From assembly GCA_023435645.1 (NCBI GenBank), contig JAEYRK010000047.1:1-64000 (forward strand): a stretch of 64,000 nt of DNA, in the 5' to 3' direction. The notes below the pieces were generated by a model, which had not been told where the DNA came from, did not search any database, and worked only from the letters and a program-made list of their open reading frames with translations. Positions 28,044 to 36,593 of this stretch are shown piece by piece; the stretch's first letter is position 1; the number at the start of each line of letters is the position of its first letter. The stretch is from Bacillota bacterium (GTDB taxonomy: Bacteria > Bacillota > Clostridia > Lachnospirales > Lachnospiraceae). The position numbers and the translations under genes are program-made.

Positions 28044-28132
28044 TTGAAAGTAATTGTGTGAGAGCGGCAGAGCGGACTCACACGGGAAGAACATAGAGCT
28101 TGCGCCGTGGTGTTAACTCCGTGCTCTTTCAA
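28044..28132 (+). promoter_or_regulatory. Possible folded leader ahead of the DUF4097 gene
   Basis: TTGAAAG (28044-28050) and CTTTCAA (28126-28132) could close a helix enclosing a hairpin GTGTGAG/CTCACAC (28056-28062 with 28077-28083). Hand-drawn only; energy not computed. Confidence 0.3.
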
Positions 28133-28170
28133 CTATTATGAAATGCCGTAAGGGCATAATGGAGGTTAGT

Positions 28171-29184
28171 GTGAATAAATATAAGTTGATTCAAATAATA
28201 AGCTGGGTGATTGTATTTGTCGTATTTCTGGGGCTGGCACTCTGGTTCTTACTCGGAAATAATAAGGTACGAATGAATCGTGTGTTCGGAACAGAAAGCC
28301 TGTCAGGACCTTATGAAGAGGAAGGAAGATACCTTATAGAAACAGCAGGTATGGACAGCCTGGAATTCATATGGACAGCGGGGAAGGTGACAGTAATCCC
28401 CTATGACAGTCATGAAATTCTACTGGTTGAATATGCGCAGCGAAGCTTGGAAGAAGATGAAAAACTAGTCTATGAAAAGAATGGAGGCACCCTGACTGTT
28501 CGCTTTTGTGAGAAGAAGGTGCGCCAGAGGGATTCTATGCCTGCTAAGAGGCTGGAGGTGTTCTTGCCGAAGGAGCTGACAGTAGCTTTAAGTGATTTTA
28601 CGCTGGAATGCGTATCGGCTGACGTTGATGTAAAGCAGCTATCGGCAAAGAGCTTGAATGTGAGGACGGTTTCCGGAGTAGGAAATCTTTCTGATATGGA
28701 TGCGAATCGTGGTGAAATCAAATCTACCTCAGGTAATATGATTTTAAGTAATATCAGGATTTCAAAGCTATCTGTGAGCACGGTATCCGGTGAAATCGAG
28801 GCTGAGCGTATGGAGACAGAGGAATTAACGGCTCACTCTACCTCAGGTTCCATGAGGCTATCAGAGGTAGAAGCAAAGCAATTACAGTTTGATACAGTAT
28901 CCGGAGATATCTCCTTCCTGGGGAGCTGTCAGGAGCTACAGGCAAACAGTACCTCAGGAGAAATGAAGATAACAAATCAGGTGGCTCCTGAAGGCTTTCA
29001 AATGAAATCGGTATCAGGAAGGATACAATTAACCATGCCCTCCTTTGAAAACTTCAGCCTTTATCAGAAAACTGTATCTGGTAGCTTCGACTGTGAAATA
29101 CCGGTCGTTACCCAGAAGGAGAATAATGCAAAGTACACCATAATAACGACTAGCGGAGATATCGATATAAGAAAGCTGAACTAA
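28171..29184 (+). CDS. DUF4097 beta-strand repeat protein, membrane-anchored
   Basis: About 337 residues from GTG 28171, chosen because GGAGG lies 5 bases upstream. One transmembrane helix (about 6-30) is followed by an extracytoplasmic domain. From about residue 165 the sequence repeats every ~20 residues with alternating TVSG and STSG turns (nine in all). This pattern is typical of the right-handed beta-helix/adhesin-like DUF4097 family. Family function is unknown, although members are commonly in PadR or LiaR-type stress operons. It probably belongs to the padR operon, 138 bases after the previous gene. Confidence 0.85.
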   Translation: MNKYKLIQIISWVIVFVVFLGLALWFLLGNNKVRMNRVFGTESLSGPYEEEGRYLIETAGMDSLEFIWTAGKVTVIPYDSHEILLVEYAQRSLEEDEKLVYEKNGGTLTVRFCEKKVRQRDSMPAKRLEVFLPKELTVALSDFTLECVSADVDVKQLSAKSLNVRTVSGVGNLSDMDANRGEIKSTSGNMILSNIRISKLSVSTVSGEIEAERMETEELTAHSTSGSMRLSEVEAKQLQFDTVSGDISFLGSCQELQANSTSGEMKITNQVAPEGFQMKSVSGRIQLTMPSFENFSLYQKTVSGSFDCEIPVVTQKENNAKYTIITTSGDIDIRKLN

Positions 29185-29279
29185 AATATATGGGAGATAG
29201 GCTAAGGGATACGGTTGCAGTTAAGAAACAAAACTGAGATAAGCAAAATAGTGATATAAGGATGGAGTAGATTAAGCTA

Positions 29280-29312
29280 GAAAGACTCGGTATGAATCGG
29301 GTCTTTCTTTTT
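29280..29312 (+). terminator. Intrinsic terminator after the DUF4097 gene
   Basis: 10-base stem with one G-U pair (29280-29289 with 29298-29307), 8-base loop, then T-rich tail. Confidence 0.85.
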
Positions 29313-29370
29313 ATTCAGGTATTAATAATAAGGAAGTATAGATATGATTCTCCAGCTCAATAATTTACAC

Positions 29371-29399
29371 TTGACAATCATGATACCTGGTGTTATAGT
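29371..29399 (+). promoter_or_regulatory. Promoter of the GntR-ABC operon
   Basis: TTGACA (29371-29376), exactly 17 bases, TATAGT (29394-29399). The transcript would carry a ~190-base leader made largely of the purine-rich repeat. Confidence 0.75.
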
Positions 29400-29429
29400 G
29401 TGCATATATAATATATACAATATAACTAC

Positions 29430-29550
29430 AGTTAGCAGGCAGCAGAACGGAGACAGGTGACACACAGCAGGCGGAGAACAGGTAGCAAACAACAAATAAC
29501 AAACAACAGACAATAGATAATAAATAGCTAATCAATAACAGATAGCTATA
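29430..29550. repeat. A/C/G-rich degenerate repeat in the gntR leader
   Basis: Two related units, GGCAGCAGAACGGAGACAGG and AGCAGGCGGAGAACAGG, are followed by a run of ACAA/ATAA words (29484-29535). The plus strand is almost free of T in its first 90 bases. ORFs on the minus strand here are low-complexity artefacts. Confidence 0.6.
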
Positions 29551-29594
29551 ACAATTCACTTAGAACTATAGGGCGATAAAGAATAGGAGGGTTA

Positions 29595-29972
29595 GTGTTG
29601 AATATCCTAATCAGTAATTCCAGTGAAAAACCGATTTATGAACAGATCACTTCTCAAGTGAAGATGGCAATCATCAGCGGAGAATTGGAGGCCGGATCAT
29701 TGCTCCCTTCCATGAGGATGCTGGCGAAGGAGCTGCGGATCAGTGTCATCACCACCAAAAGAGCTTATGAGGACCTGGAGCGGGATGGATTTATTTATAC
29801 GATTGTAGGAAAAGGGAGCTTTGTCGCTGAGAAAAACCTGGAGTTTGTCCGGGAGGAGCAGCTACGTATCGTAGAAGAGCATCTGAATAAGGCTGTCCGG
29901 GGAGCAAAGGCCGGAGGCATATGCCTGGAGGAGCTGCAGGAGATAATGAAAATGATTTATGAGGAGGAATAA
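29595..29972 (+). CDS. GntR family regulator, YtrA type
   Basis: 125 residues. GTG 29595 and TTG 29598 are both possible starts behind AGGAGG. The winged helix includes KPIYEQITSQVKMAI, the recognition helix SVITTKRAYEDLE, and GKGSFVAEK. The short C-terminal helical tail without a sugar-binding domain marks the YtrA subfamily, which controls the ABC transporters encoded with it. The ABC ATPase gene starts 3 bases downstream. Confidence 0.92.
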   Translation: MLNILISNSSEKPIYEQITSQVKMAIISGELEAGSLLPSMRMLAKELRISVITTKRAYEDLERDGFIYTIVGKGSFVAEKNLEFVREEQLRIVEEHLNKAVRGAKAGGICLEELQEIMKMIYEEE

Positions 29973-29975
29973 AGC

Positions 29976-30875
29976 ATGGCAGAAGGTAATATCAATCAGT
30001 ATACGGACAGGGCTATAAATGCCATCGAGATAAAAAATCTGACGAAGCATTATAAAGGGTTCTCATTGAATAAGATAAGCTTCACTGTCCCCAAGGGCTG
30101 TATCATGGGCTTTGTAGGGGAGAATGGTGCCGGTAAGACAACTACAATCAAGGCCATCCTTGATCTGATTCATCCGGATGGAGGGGAGATCTCTATCTTT
30201 GGTGAGTCTTCAAGAAACTTAAGTAAGAAGCTCAAAGCCCAGCTTGGAGTTGTATTTGATGGAAGCAATCTGCATGATGGTCTGACAGCCACCGATATAA
30301 ATTTAGTAATGAAGAACATCTATACCAACTGGGATGAAGGCCATTATGATCAGTTTCTGAAACGCTTTGAGCTTCCCAGGGATAAGCGGCTGAAGGAATT
30401 CTCCAGGGGTATGAAGATGAAGCTTTCCATTGGAATAGCCCTGTCCCATCAGTCCAAGCTGTTAATTCTAGATGAAGCAACCAGCGGTTTGGATCCGATG
30501 GTAAGGGATGAGATCCTGGATCTATTCCTTGAATTCATACAGGATGAGGAGCATACCATTCTGTTATCCTCCCATATCATAAGTGACATAGAAAAGATAG
30601 CAGATTATGTAACCTTCATCCATCAAGGAAATATTGTGTTCAGCGAGAATAAGGATGAACTTCTCTACCAATATGGGGTGGTCCGCTGTCGCAAGGAGGA
30701 TGTGAAAGACATTGATTCAAGCTACGTTGTGGGGATACGGGAGAACAGCTTCGGAACGGAGGTAATGTTAAGAAATAAAGACAGCTTTCAGAGGCGTTAC
30801 CACCAATATTCTGTAGAGAGAACCTCCATTGAAGAGATTATGCTGTTCGTAAGCAGGGGAAAGGAGAGAATCTAG
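29976..30875 (+). CDS. ABC transporter ATP-binding protein (YtrB-like)
   Basis: 299 residues. Walker A is GENGAGKTT (~residues 47-55), the signature is FSRGMKMKLSIGIAL, Walker B is LLILDEATSGLDP and the switch is LSSHI. The C-terminal ~80 residues are a regulatory extension. It pairs with the ABC-2 permease encoded 1 base downstream and the GntR/YtrA regulator upstream. The YtrABC-type class is linked to cell-wall antibiotic stress or acetoin use in Bacillus; the substrate here is unknown. Confidence 0.93.
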   Translation: MAEGNINQYTDRAINAIEIKNLTKHYKGFSLNKISFTVPKGCIMGFVGENGAGKTTTIKAILDLIHPDGGEISIFGESSRNLSKKLKAQLGVVFDGSNLHDGLTATDINLVMKNIYTNWDEGHYDQFLKRFELPRDKRLKEFSRGMKMKLSIGIALSHQSKLLILDEATSGLDPMVRDEILDLFLEFIQDEEHTILLSSHIISDIEKIADYVTFIHQGNIVFSENKDELLYQYGVVRCRKEDVKDIDSSYVVGIRENSFGTEVMLRNKDSFQRRYHQYSVERTSIEEIMLFVSRGKERI

Positions 30876-30876
30876 T

Positions 30877-31530
30877 ATGAAGGGTCTTATTCTAAAGGAT
30901 CTCATTAATATGAAGAAGAATTTTAGGTTTATGTCAGCATTTGCATTGATCTATGTAATTATGGCCTTTTCCATGGAAAGCCCCGGATACTTCAGCTCAA
31001 TGTTTACCCTAGTCTTTGCCATGCTTACCCTAAGCTCCTATTCTCTGGATGAACAGGCAAAGTGGGATGGCTATGCCCTGACTATGCCGATAAGTAGGGA
31101 TAATGTGGTTCAGGGCAAATATTTATTTATGCTGGTGTTGAATCTGCTGGGTCTTGCCATGAACACAGTGGTAATTGTTTTAATGAATGTGATTATGAAA
31201 GCAGATACGATTTTCTCGGGAATTGGAGGAGGAGTGATTGGAGCAGCGTTTGTCATCCTGTTTTATAGTATCTCCATTCCGATGATCACGAAGTACGGAG
31301 TAGAGAAGTCGAGGTTTATCCTCATTGCGATCTACATGATTCCCTTTATTACCTGGCTCGGAATATTTAAGGTATTGAGGGAACGTTATCCTGAGCCGCC
31401 GGAAGCCCTAGTACGGATGGCTGCTTCTCTGATGGAGTATATTTATCTCATTGCTCCCATCCTCATCCTTGTATTCTTATTGCTATCCTATCGGATAACG
31501 ATTGGAATCTATCGTAAGAAGGAGTTTTAA
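30877..31530 (+). CDS. ABC-2 transporter permease
   Basis: 217 residues with about six hydrophobic helices (roughly 18-36, 42-58, 88-106, 116-136, 142-160 and 188-208). The N-terminus MKGLILKDLINMKK is a typical ABC-2 coupling segment, and GYALTMPISRDNVVQGKY follows the second helix, as in other small ABC-2 permeases. It forms the membrane part of the transporter with the preceding ATPase. Confidence 0.9.
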   Translation: MKGLILKDLINMKKNFRFMSAFALIYVIMAFSMESPGYFSSMFTLVFAMLTLSSYSLDEQAKWDGYALTMPISRDNVVQGKYLFMLVLNLLGLAMNTVVIVLMNVIMKADTIFSGIGGGVIGAAFVILFYSISIPMITKYGVEKSRFILIAIYMIPFITWLGIFKVLRERYPEPPEALVRMAASLMEYIYLIAPILILVFLLLSYRITIGIYRKKEF

Positions 31531-31567
31531 TCGATAGGATATAGAGCATAGGAGAATGAGCCCTTTC

Positions 31568-32455
31568 TTATGATCCCTTTGGGAATGTAATATTTCTCTC
31601 GTTAAGAAATACACCCTGATAGCGTTTCAGGCCAAAGCGATTTACGAACCAGTCACATTTACACAGGAACATATAATAAATATTTCTATTACAGCCATGC
31701 AGAGTTTCAAAATTCCCCTGCCCCTTAGAAATAATGATGTCCGCTGAGTCAAGGAATCCTTTCGCCTCCTCGCTAACTTCACAAAGGTGAGTTCCTGCAA
31801 TCCGGGTACCATTTCCAACTACCTTCGTGATAGAGGTTAACCCTGTCATTCTGGCATCCTCCAGGGTAGCATCATTTACAACCGGATTGCCTCGGACGAT
31901 CACGGTAATATCAAGGGAGGGATATAGCTCCATGAGTTGAAGGATTAAAAGCTTATCCAGTACGATCTCTCCGCAGTTATCGGTAAGATAAACCAGACTT
32001 TTTGCCCTCTTAAGATCCTCCTGGAAGGCCTTGTATTCCATGGGGGAAAGCTCCTCCTCCAGGGCAGTGTTAAGGAGGGATTTCAACTGATCCGTATCAA
32101 CGGAGCCCATAGCTCCAAAATCGATATAATTCCCAACCCGAGCATATTTCATAGCAGATAGGAGAGGGTCCTCTGAGGCTTTAATATTTTGAGCTATCCA
32201 CGCCTCCTCCTGAAGCATCAGCCGGTTGTATTCCTCCTTCAGCTGATCATAGCGATTGGATGAACCAAAATAATCCTGATGAAGACGGCTAATATCAGCC
32301 AAAACTATGGGAGCCGAGGCTTCCTCCGGGGAGTTAGCGATGATCCGAAGCACCTCCCTCATATAGCTTGATTTTAAATTCTCATTCCTAATATGGCGGA
32401 TATTTTCCTCCTGTCTTTGAACCAAGCAAAACATACAGTAGGCACTCAGCTTCAT
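31568..32455 (-). CDS. DUF89 / ARMT1-like damage-control phosphatase
   Basis: About 295 residues. The start at 32455 has AAAGGAG upstream; the further ATG at 32473 contains that ribosome site. The DUF89 motifs are DNCGEIVLDKLL (metal-binding Asp, Asn), RGNPVVNDATLEDA and KGQGNFETL. An N-terminal CxxC (CMFC) is typical of the bacterial subfamily. Members are metal-dependent phosphatases acting on damaged or off-target phosphometabolites such as sugar phosphates. It is a single gene, convergent with the GntR-ABC operon. Confidence 0.88.
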   Translation of the reverse strand: MKLSAYCMFCLVQRQEENIRHIRNENLKSSYMREVLRIIANSPEEASAPIVLADISRLHQDYFGSSNRYDQLKEEYNRLMLQEEAWIAQNIKASEDPLLSAMKYARVGNYIDFGAMGSVDTDQLKSLLNTALEEELSPMEYKAFQEDLKRAKSLVYLTDNCGEIVLDKLLILQLMELYPSLDITVIVRGNPVVNDATLEDARMTGLTSITKVVGNGTRIAGTHLCEVSEEAKGFLDSADIIISKGQGNFETLHGCNRNIYYMFLCKCDWFVNRFGLKRYQGVFLNERNITFPKGS

Positions 32456-32601
32456 GATTAACTCCTTTGGCATATGAATGTAGAAATCTTCTCCATTATG
32501 AGTCCAATAGGTTGAAAAGTCAAATAGGATTTTTCATTTCACCTTTCCGGTCATTTAACATAAAATGTAATGTGAACATTTATGCGGAAAGAGGTATTAG
32601 T

Positions 32602-33018
32602 TTGAATAAGGAATATAATAGCCGATATCAAAAGAATGAGGAACATAATTATGAACTAAAAGAACAGCAATTCTTCCCAGGAGGACCGGGGGGGCCAGGA
32701 CCAGGTAGACCAGGAGGACCGGGAGGCCCAGGTCCGGTTATACCCGGAGGACAGCCGATGTCTCCTCCGCCGAACTTCACCCCCCAGCTCCCAAGAATGG
32801 AGGCACAGCCATTTGCAGGTCAGCGGGGAGGCGATTCCCGAAATATTCGAAGGTGTATGAATCAGTTTACTTTTATCTGGTTGTTTAACGGTAATAGTTT
32901 CTGGTTCTTTCCGGTTAATATCAGAGGAGCCTTTATCGAAGGCTTCCGCTGGAGGAGAAACCGTTGGGAGTTTACTAGGATTAATAGAAACAGAATCCTA
33001 TTCTTCCTCTGCTTCTAA
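32602..33018 (+). CDS. Gly/Pro-rich (collagen-like) small protein with conserved C-terminal domain
   Basis: About 138 residues from TTG 32602, which has AAAGAGG upstream. A hydrophilic N-terminus is followed by a collagen-like run of GPG and GGP units (~residues 25-55). A conserved C-terminal ~55-residue domain follows (FIWLFNGNSFWFFP, GFRWRRNRWEF, ending FFLCF). I recall this C-terminal pattern from spore-forming Clostridia, where GPG-rich tails suggest spore-coat or surface proteins. It has no signal peptide. The role is inferred. Confidence 0.75.
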   Translation: MNKEYNSRYQKNEEHNYELKEQQFFPGGPGGPGPGRPGGPGGPGPVIPGGQPMSPPPNFTPQLPRMEAQPFAGQRGGDSRNIRRCMNQFTFIWLFNGNSFWFFPVNIRGAFIEGFRWRRNRWEFTRINRNRILFFLCF

Positions 33019-33038
33019 GTAATCAATGTTCAATAATA

Positions 33039-33086
33039 ACAGGGGTAGTATCATACGGACCTAGGATGATACTATCCTTGTTTTTC
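33039..33086 (+). terminator. Intrinsic terminator after the GPG-rich gene
   Basis: 16-base stem with two G-U/A-C irregularities (33039-33054 with 33066-33081), 11-base loop, then TTTTT. Confidence 0.85.
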
Positions 33087-33214
33087 GAGAAGGATATGAG
33101 GAAAAGCGATATTCTATGTTTTTAATCTTTGAATTGTGGTAGAATACAAATAGAAATGATCTCATCCTTGCGAGGAGTGAATAAGAGTAGTATCAGAAGA
33201 GGAGGGAGGCTATT

Positions 33215-34894
33215 ATGAAGACCATAGGTGTAAATAAAACTATATCGAAAGGGATTGTCATAGGGAAAGCTTATCGTTGGCAAAGTCCGGATATGACTCC
33301 TGCTTCGCATAGGATTCCGATGGAGGAGATTGATCAGGAGACGGCAAGATTTCAACAGGCGCTCCATGTAGCAGAAAGCACAATGAAGCCTTTAGCGGAT
33401 AGCTCCGGTATCTTTTCGGGACACCTACTGATTCTTCGGGATCCCATGCTGATTTCCTCAGTTACGGAGAAAATCAGTAAGCAACTAAATGCCGAACAGG
33501 CTTTACATGAGACCATGATGGAATTGACTGATATCTTCAATAGTATGGATGATGATTATATGAAAGAACGAGCAGAGGATGTCCGGGATGTCTGCTACAG
33601 AATCATGGGAGTACTGAAGACGGTGATGGAGCCAGGGCTGTCAGAGCTTAAGGAAGAGGTTATTATCGCTGCTAAAGCATTGGCTCCCTCGGATATTGCT
33701 CTGATGGATGCAAAATATGTGATTGGTATACTTACTGAGTCCGGAGGAGCTGCAAGCCATGCCAATATCATAGCAGGGCAAAAGGGCATTCCCATGCTAA
33801 ACGGTATTTCAGGCATCCTTGATGAGATTGCTACAGGAGAAATGCTAATTCTTGATACCGTAGAAGGACAGCTGATTCTATCTCCGGATGAAGCCACGCT
33901 ACATTACTATGAACGAAAAAGAAATGACTACCTCAAAAACAGAAAGCAGATGGAGAAAAACAGCAGCCTGCCCACCATAACAACAGATGGAAGAAGGGTG
34001 CGGGTATGTGCCAATGTGGGAAACCTGGAAGAGATGAAACAGGCACTCGGCAGATCTGCAGATGGAATCGGATTGTTCAGAAGTGAATTCCTTTATATGG
34101 AGAAGCAGCATTTCCCGTCAGAGGAGGAGCAGTTCCAGGCATATCGGCAAGCGGCCGAGCTATTTAAAGAGGAAGTAATCATCCGTACCCTGGATGTCGG
34201 AGGAGACAAAGCCCTGCCTTATTACCGCATTGGCGGAGAGGATAACCCTTTTCTTGGATGGCGAGGGATCCGGATCAGCCTGGAGCTTACCGGTATCTTT
34301 AAGACACAGTTGAGGGCAATCTTAAGAGCCGGATATTACGGAAGACTAAAAATCATGTTCCCTATGATTACTTCATTGGAGGAACTAAACCAAGGGAAGA
34401 AGCTTTTGGAACAGTGTAAGCAGGAATTAAAGGAAGAGGGAATGCCCTATCAACAGGAGATAGAGGTTGGAATTATGGTTGAAACTCCGGCGGCAGTCAT
34501 TCATATTGACAGCTTTGCAAGACATGCAGATTTTTTCAGCATTGGTACGAATGATCTGACCCAATACCTACTGGCAACGGACCGAAATAACCCGAAGACC
34601 TCCAGTCTGTATAATCATTTTCATCCCGCAGTATTAAGAAGTATCCAGAGAGTCATTGAAGCAGGCCATAGGAATCATAAGAAGGTAGCAATGTGCGGTG
34701 AATTTGCCGGTAACCCCAGGGCAGTCAGGCTGCTGCTAGGTATGGGTCTGGAGGAATTCTCAGTGTCAGCTGATTTGTTGGCTGAAATTAAGAGTCTCAT
34801 TAGAATGACGGATTATTCTGAGGCGAGAAAGCAGGCAGAACTGATACTGAGGGCAGACACAGTGAAGGAGGTCATGGAGCTTCTTCAGCAATAA
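33215..34894 (+). CDS. ptsI: Phosphoenolpyruvate-protein phosphotransferase (PTS Enzyme I)
   Basis: 559 residues, close to the usual 570. It transfers phosphate from PEP to HPr. The C-terminal PEP-binding barrel is intact: GIGLFRSEFLYM, DVGGDKALPY, RGIRISLEL, VGIMVETPAAV, GTNDLTQYLLATDR and the catalytic Cys in VAMCGEFAGNP. The phosphorylated His is in SGGAASHANIIAG; the canonical loop is GGRTSH followed by IMAR, so the Arg-Thr before the His and the Arg after it are replaced. No ptsH is adjacent. The altered loop may mean a specialised HPr partner; otherwise a normal Enzyme I. Confidence 0.9.
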   Translation: MKTIGVNKTISKGIVIGKAYRWQSPDMTPASHRIPMEEIDQETARFQQALHVAESTMKPLADSSGIFSGHLLILRDPMLISSVTEKISKQLNAEQALHETMMELTDIFNSMDDDYMKERAEDVRDVCYRIMGVLKTVMEPGLSELKEEVIIAAKALAPSDIALMDAKYVIGILTESGGAASHANIIAGQKGIPMLNGISGILDEIATGEMLILDTVEGQLILSPDEATLHYYERKRNDYLKNRKQMEKNSSLPTITTDGRRVRVCANVGNLEEMKQALGRSADGIGLFRSEFLYMEKQHFPSEEEQFQAYRQAAELFKEEVIIRTLDVGGDKALPYYRIGGEDNPFLGWRGIRISLELTGIFKTQLRAILRAGYYGRLKIMFPMITSLEELNQGKKLLEQCKQELKEEGMPYQQEIEVGIMVETPAAVIHIDSFARHADFFSIGTNDLTQYLLATDRNNPKTSSLYNHFHPAVLRSIQRVIEAGHRNHKKVAMCGEFAGNPRAVRLLLGMGLEEFSVSADLLAEIKSLIRMTDYSEARKQAELILRADTVKEVMELLQQ

Positions 34895-34962
34895 TGTGGA
34901 TATCGGAAGCATCCCATTGTACGACAAAAGCTTCAGGGACCTTTTACTAAAACGCAACAAAG

Positions 34963-35105
34963 AGGCTGCTTATAACTCAATCATTTGTATACGAAATGAG
35001 GGCTTTGGGTAATTCGCGTAATTCTAACCCAAAGCCCTTCATCAAGTGTTAGGAGTTATAAAGCCGACAGCCTTATCTATAAGCTGCCATATACAGCTTT
35101 TTTTT
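34963..35105. ncRNA. Nested stem structure between ptsI and hsp20
   Basis: Outer helices GGCTG (34964-34968) with CAGCC (35068-35072) and CTTATAACTC (34969-34978) with a matching arm at 35053-35063. Inside is a perfect 12-base helix (34999-35010 with 35027-35038). A second hairpin (AAGCTG with CAGCTT, 35081-35098) is followed by eight or more T. It may simply be a complex terminator region for ptsI and convergent hsp20, or a small structured RNA. Confidence 0.35.
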
Positions 35106-35188
35106 ATTTCGGATGAACCGAAGTAGGCTCATCCGGTATATAAAACCGAGAGATCCTAAGCGATAGGCTTATGTCTCTGCCGGCTGCT

Positions 35189-35617
35189 TTACTCAATTGA
35201 GATATATTTTTTCTCCTCCAGCTTCGCAACCTTCTTATCCTTAGGGAAAACCAGCTTCAGGATACCATTATCGAAGGATGCCTGGAAATCCTCCTCCTTC
35301 AGATAATCGCCTACATAAAAGCTCCTCTTGCAGCTGCCGCTATAACGCTCACGATGGATGTATTTTCCCTTCTCATCATTTTCCTCTTTGCTTTCCTCTC
35401 TTGCAGCGGTAATCGTCAGATAGCCGTTATCTAGTTGAGCACGAATGTCTTTCTTATCAAACCCCGGAAGCTCCACCTCAAGAAGATATTCACTTCCAAG
35501 ATCCTTCATATTGGTACTCATCCAATTGGTTGTCCTTGAGAAGCTGATGGGAAATGTAAATACATCCTGAAAAAAGCTATCTACAAAATTTTTATCAAAG
35601 ATACTAGGTAATAACAT
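35189..35617 (-). CDS. Small heat-shock protein, Hsp20/alpha-crystallin
   Basis: 142 residues. The alpha-crystallin domain spans about residues 35-130. It begins at KDLGSEYLLEVELPGFDKKDI, carries LTITAAREE, and ends in the conserved FDNGILKLVFPK. A short N-terminus (LPSIFDKNFVDSFF) and the C-terminal I-x-I-like YISIE support chaperone oligomer formation. These ATP-independent chaperones bind unfolding proteins in the cytosol. The promoter carries a CIRCE-like element, suggesting HrcA control. Confidence 0.95.
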   Translation of the reverse strand: MLLPSIFDKNFVDSFFQDVFTFPISFSRTTNWMSTNMKDLGSEYLLEVELPGFDKKDIRAQLDNGYLTITAAREESKEENDEKGKYIHRERYSGSCKRSFYVGDYLKEEDFQASFDNGILKLVFPKDKKVAKLEEKKYISIE

Positions 35618-35670
35618 ATTGATTTCCTCCTTTTATATGAAGTATTTATTGTTATTGCTGTTCTATATGT

Positions 35671-35713
35671 AATATAACACCTGATATTGGCAGTGTCAAG
35701 AGGAGAGTGCTAA
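35671..35713 (-). promoter_or_regulatory. hsp20 promoter with a CIRCE-like element
   Basis: Minus strand: -35 TTGACA (35699-35694), 17-base spacer, -10 TATATT (35676-35671). Overlapping the -35 is TTAGCACTC (35713-35705), nine bases, then CACTGCCAA (35695-35687). The first half matches the HrcA/CIRCE consensus perfectly; the second matches 6 of 9 at the correct 9-base spacing. Confidence 0.75.
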
Positions 35714-35926
35714 ATTCACAAATAATTCACAAATATGATGCGAATAATCAGAATAAGGTAAGTCCTTCCGATACTGGTAAGGAATGTAGGATATTGGTTG
35801 CCATGGGATAGGTTTCCATGATAAAATATTCCATAGGAATGATGATTGTGCTCGGGTCGGCTGCTACATAGGATAAAGGATATCAGGGTATCAAGAATCT
35901 GCTACAAACAGAAAGAAGGTAGAGTT

Positions 35927-36493
35927 ATGGGTATAGTGATATGGCCTATTTTAATGATAGCGGTATTTGGTTGTCGATATATCATTAAATGGTATGAGCA
36001 GGACAGGAGTCAGCTGATGAAGCTATTATGTATCTTTGGACTGGCTGCCTCTGGCTTTATATTAATCTATTGGGGCTTTACTCTCGGTATCATACTTGCC
36101 GGAACGATACAGATTGCAATCAATATGGCAAGGTATGCAAAGGACCCGGTGAAGCTGGAGGCGGAATTAGGTACCGAGTTTCGCTTCGAAGCGAAGGATA
36201 TTGTGGAGTTGGTTTTGCTGATGACAATTATGGCTGTGATCTGCGTAATCGCCTTCAAATCATTAAGGAGCTATCTTCGGGCAGTAAGACCAAATGCAGC
36301 AGGAAATTTCCTGAATAGGAGACAGATGGGCAATCTAAGGGCCAACAAAAGCCAGATGGGTAAATTCATGGTGAAATCTGCCGATGAGAAGAAGCAGCAA
36401 AATATTAGCTCTGTATTTTGTCCAAAGTGCGGTAGCAGAGTGGTGGAGGGAACAGCGGAATGCCCCGGCTGCGGACGTAAAAGAAGAAAATAA
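35927..36493 (+). CDS. Membrane protein with C-terminal zinc ribbon
   Basis: About 188 residues, starting at ATG 35927 behind GAAGGT. Three hydrophobic helices (about 3-17, 28-57 and 87-107) are followed by a linker and a zinc ribbon FCPKCGSRV...ECPGCGRKRR. No family name was recognised; such zinc-ribbon tails often read out membrane proteins for unknown partners. The gene stands alone. Confidence 0.7.
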   Translation: MGIVIWPILMIAVFGCRYIIKWYEQDRSQLMKLLCIFGLAASGFILIYWGFTLGIILAGTIQIAINMARYAKDPVKLEAELGTEFRFEAKDIVELVLLMTIMAVICVIAFKSLRSYLRAVRPNAAGNFLNRRQMGNLRANKSQMGKFMVKSADEKKQQNISSVFCPKCGSRVVEGTAECPGCGRKRRK

Positions 36494-36507
36494 CAAGTAA
36501 AATGATA

Positions 36508-36548
36508 GAGGGTGTGAGCAGGGGGTTCTTTGATCTGTTCACACCCTC
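36508..36548 (+). terminator. Hairpin after the zinc-ribbon gene
   Basis: Stem GAGGGTGTGA (36508-36517) with TCACACCCTC (36539-36548); no clear T-run, so weak as a terminator. Confidence 0.5.
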
Positions 36549-36593
36549 GAACGATTCAGGAGAATATTCATAGAAAAATTACCATTCCCACTA

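Noticed and set aside
29322..29559. Minus-strand ORFs rich in Leu/Cys/Ser
   Set aside because: Created by the T-poor repeat on the plus strand; low complexity, no ribosome site and no family pattern.
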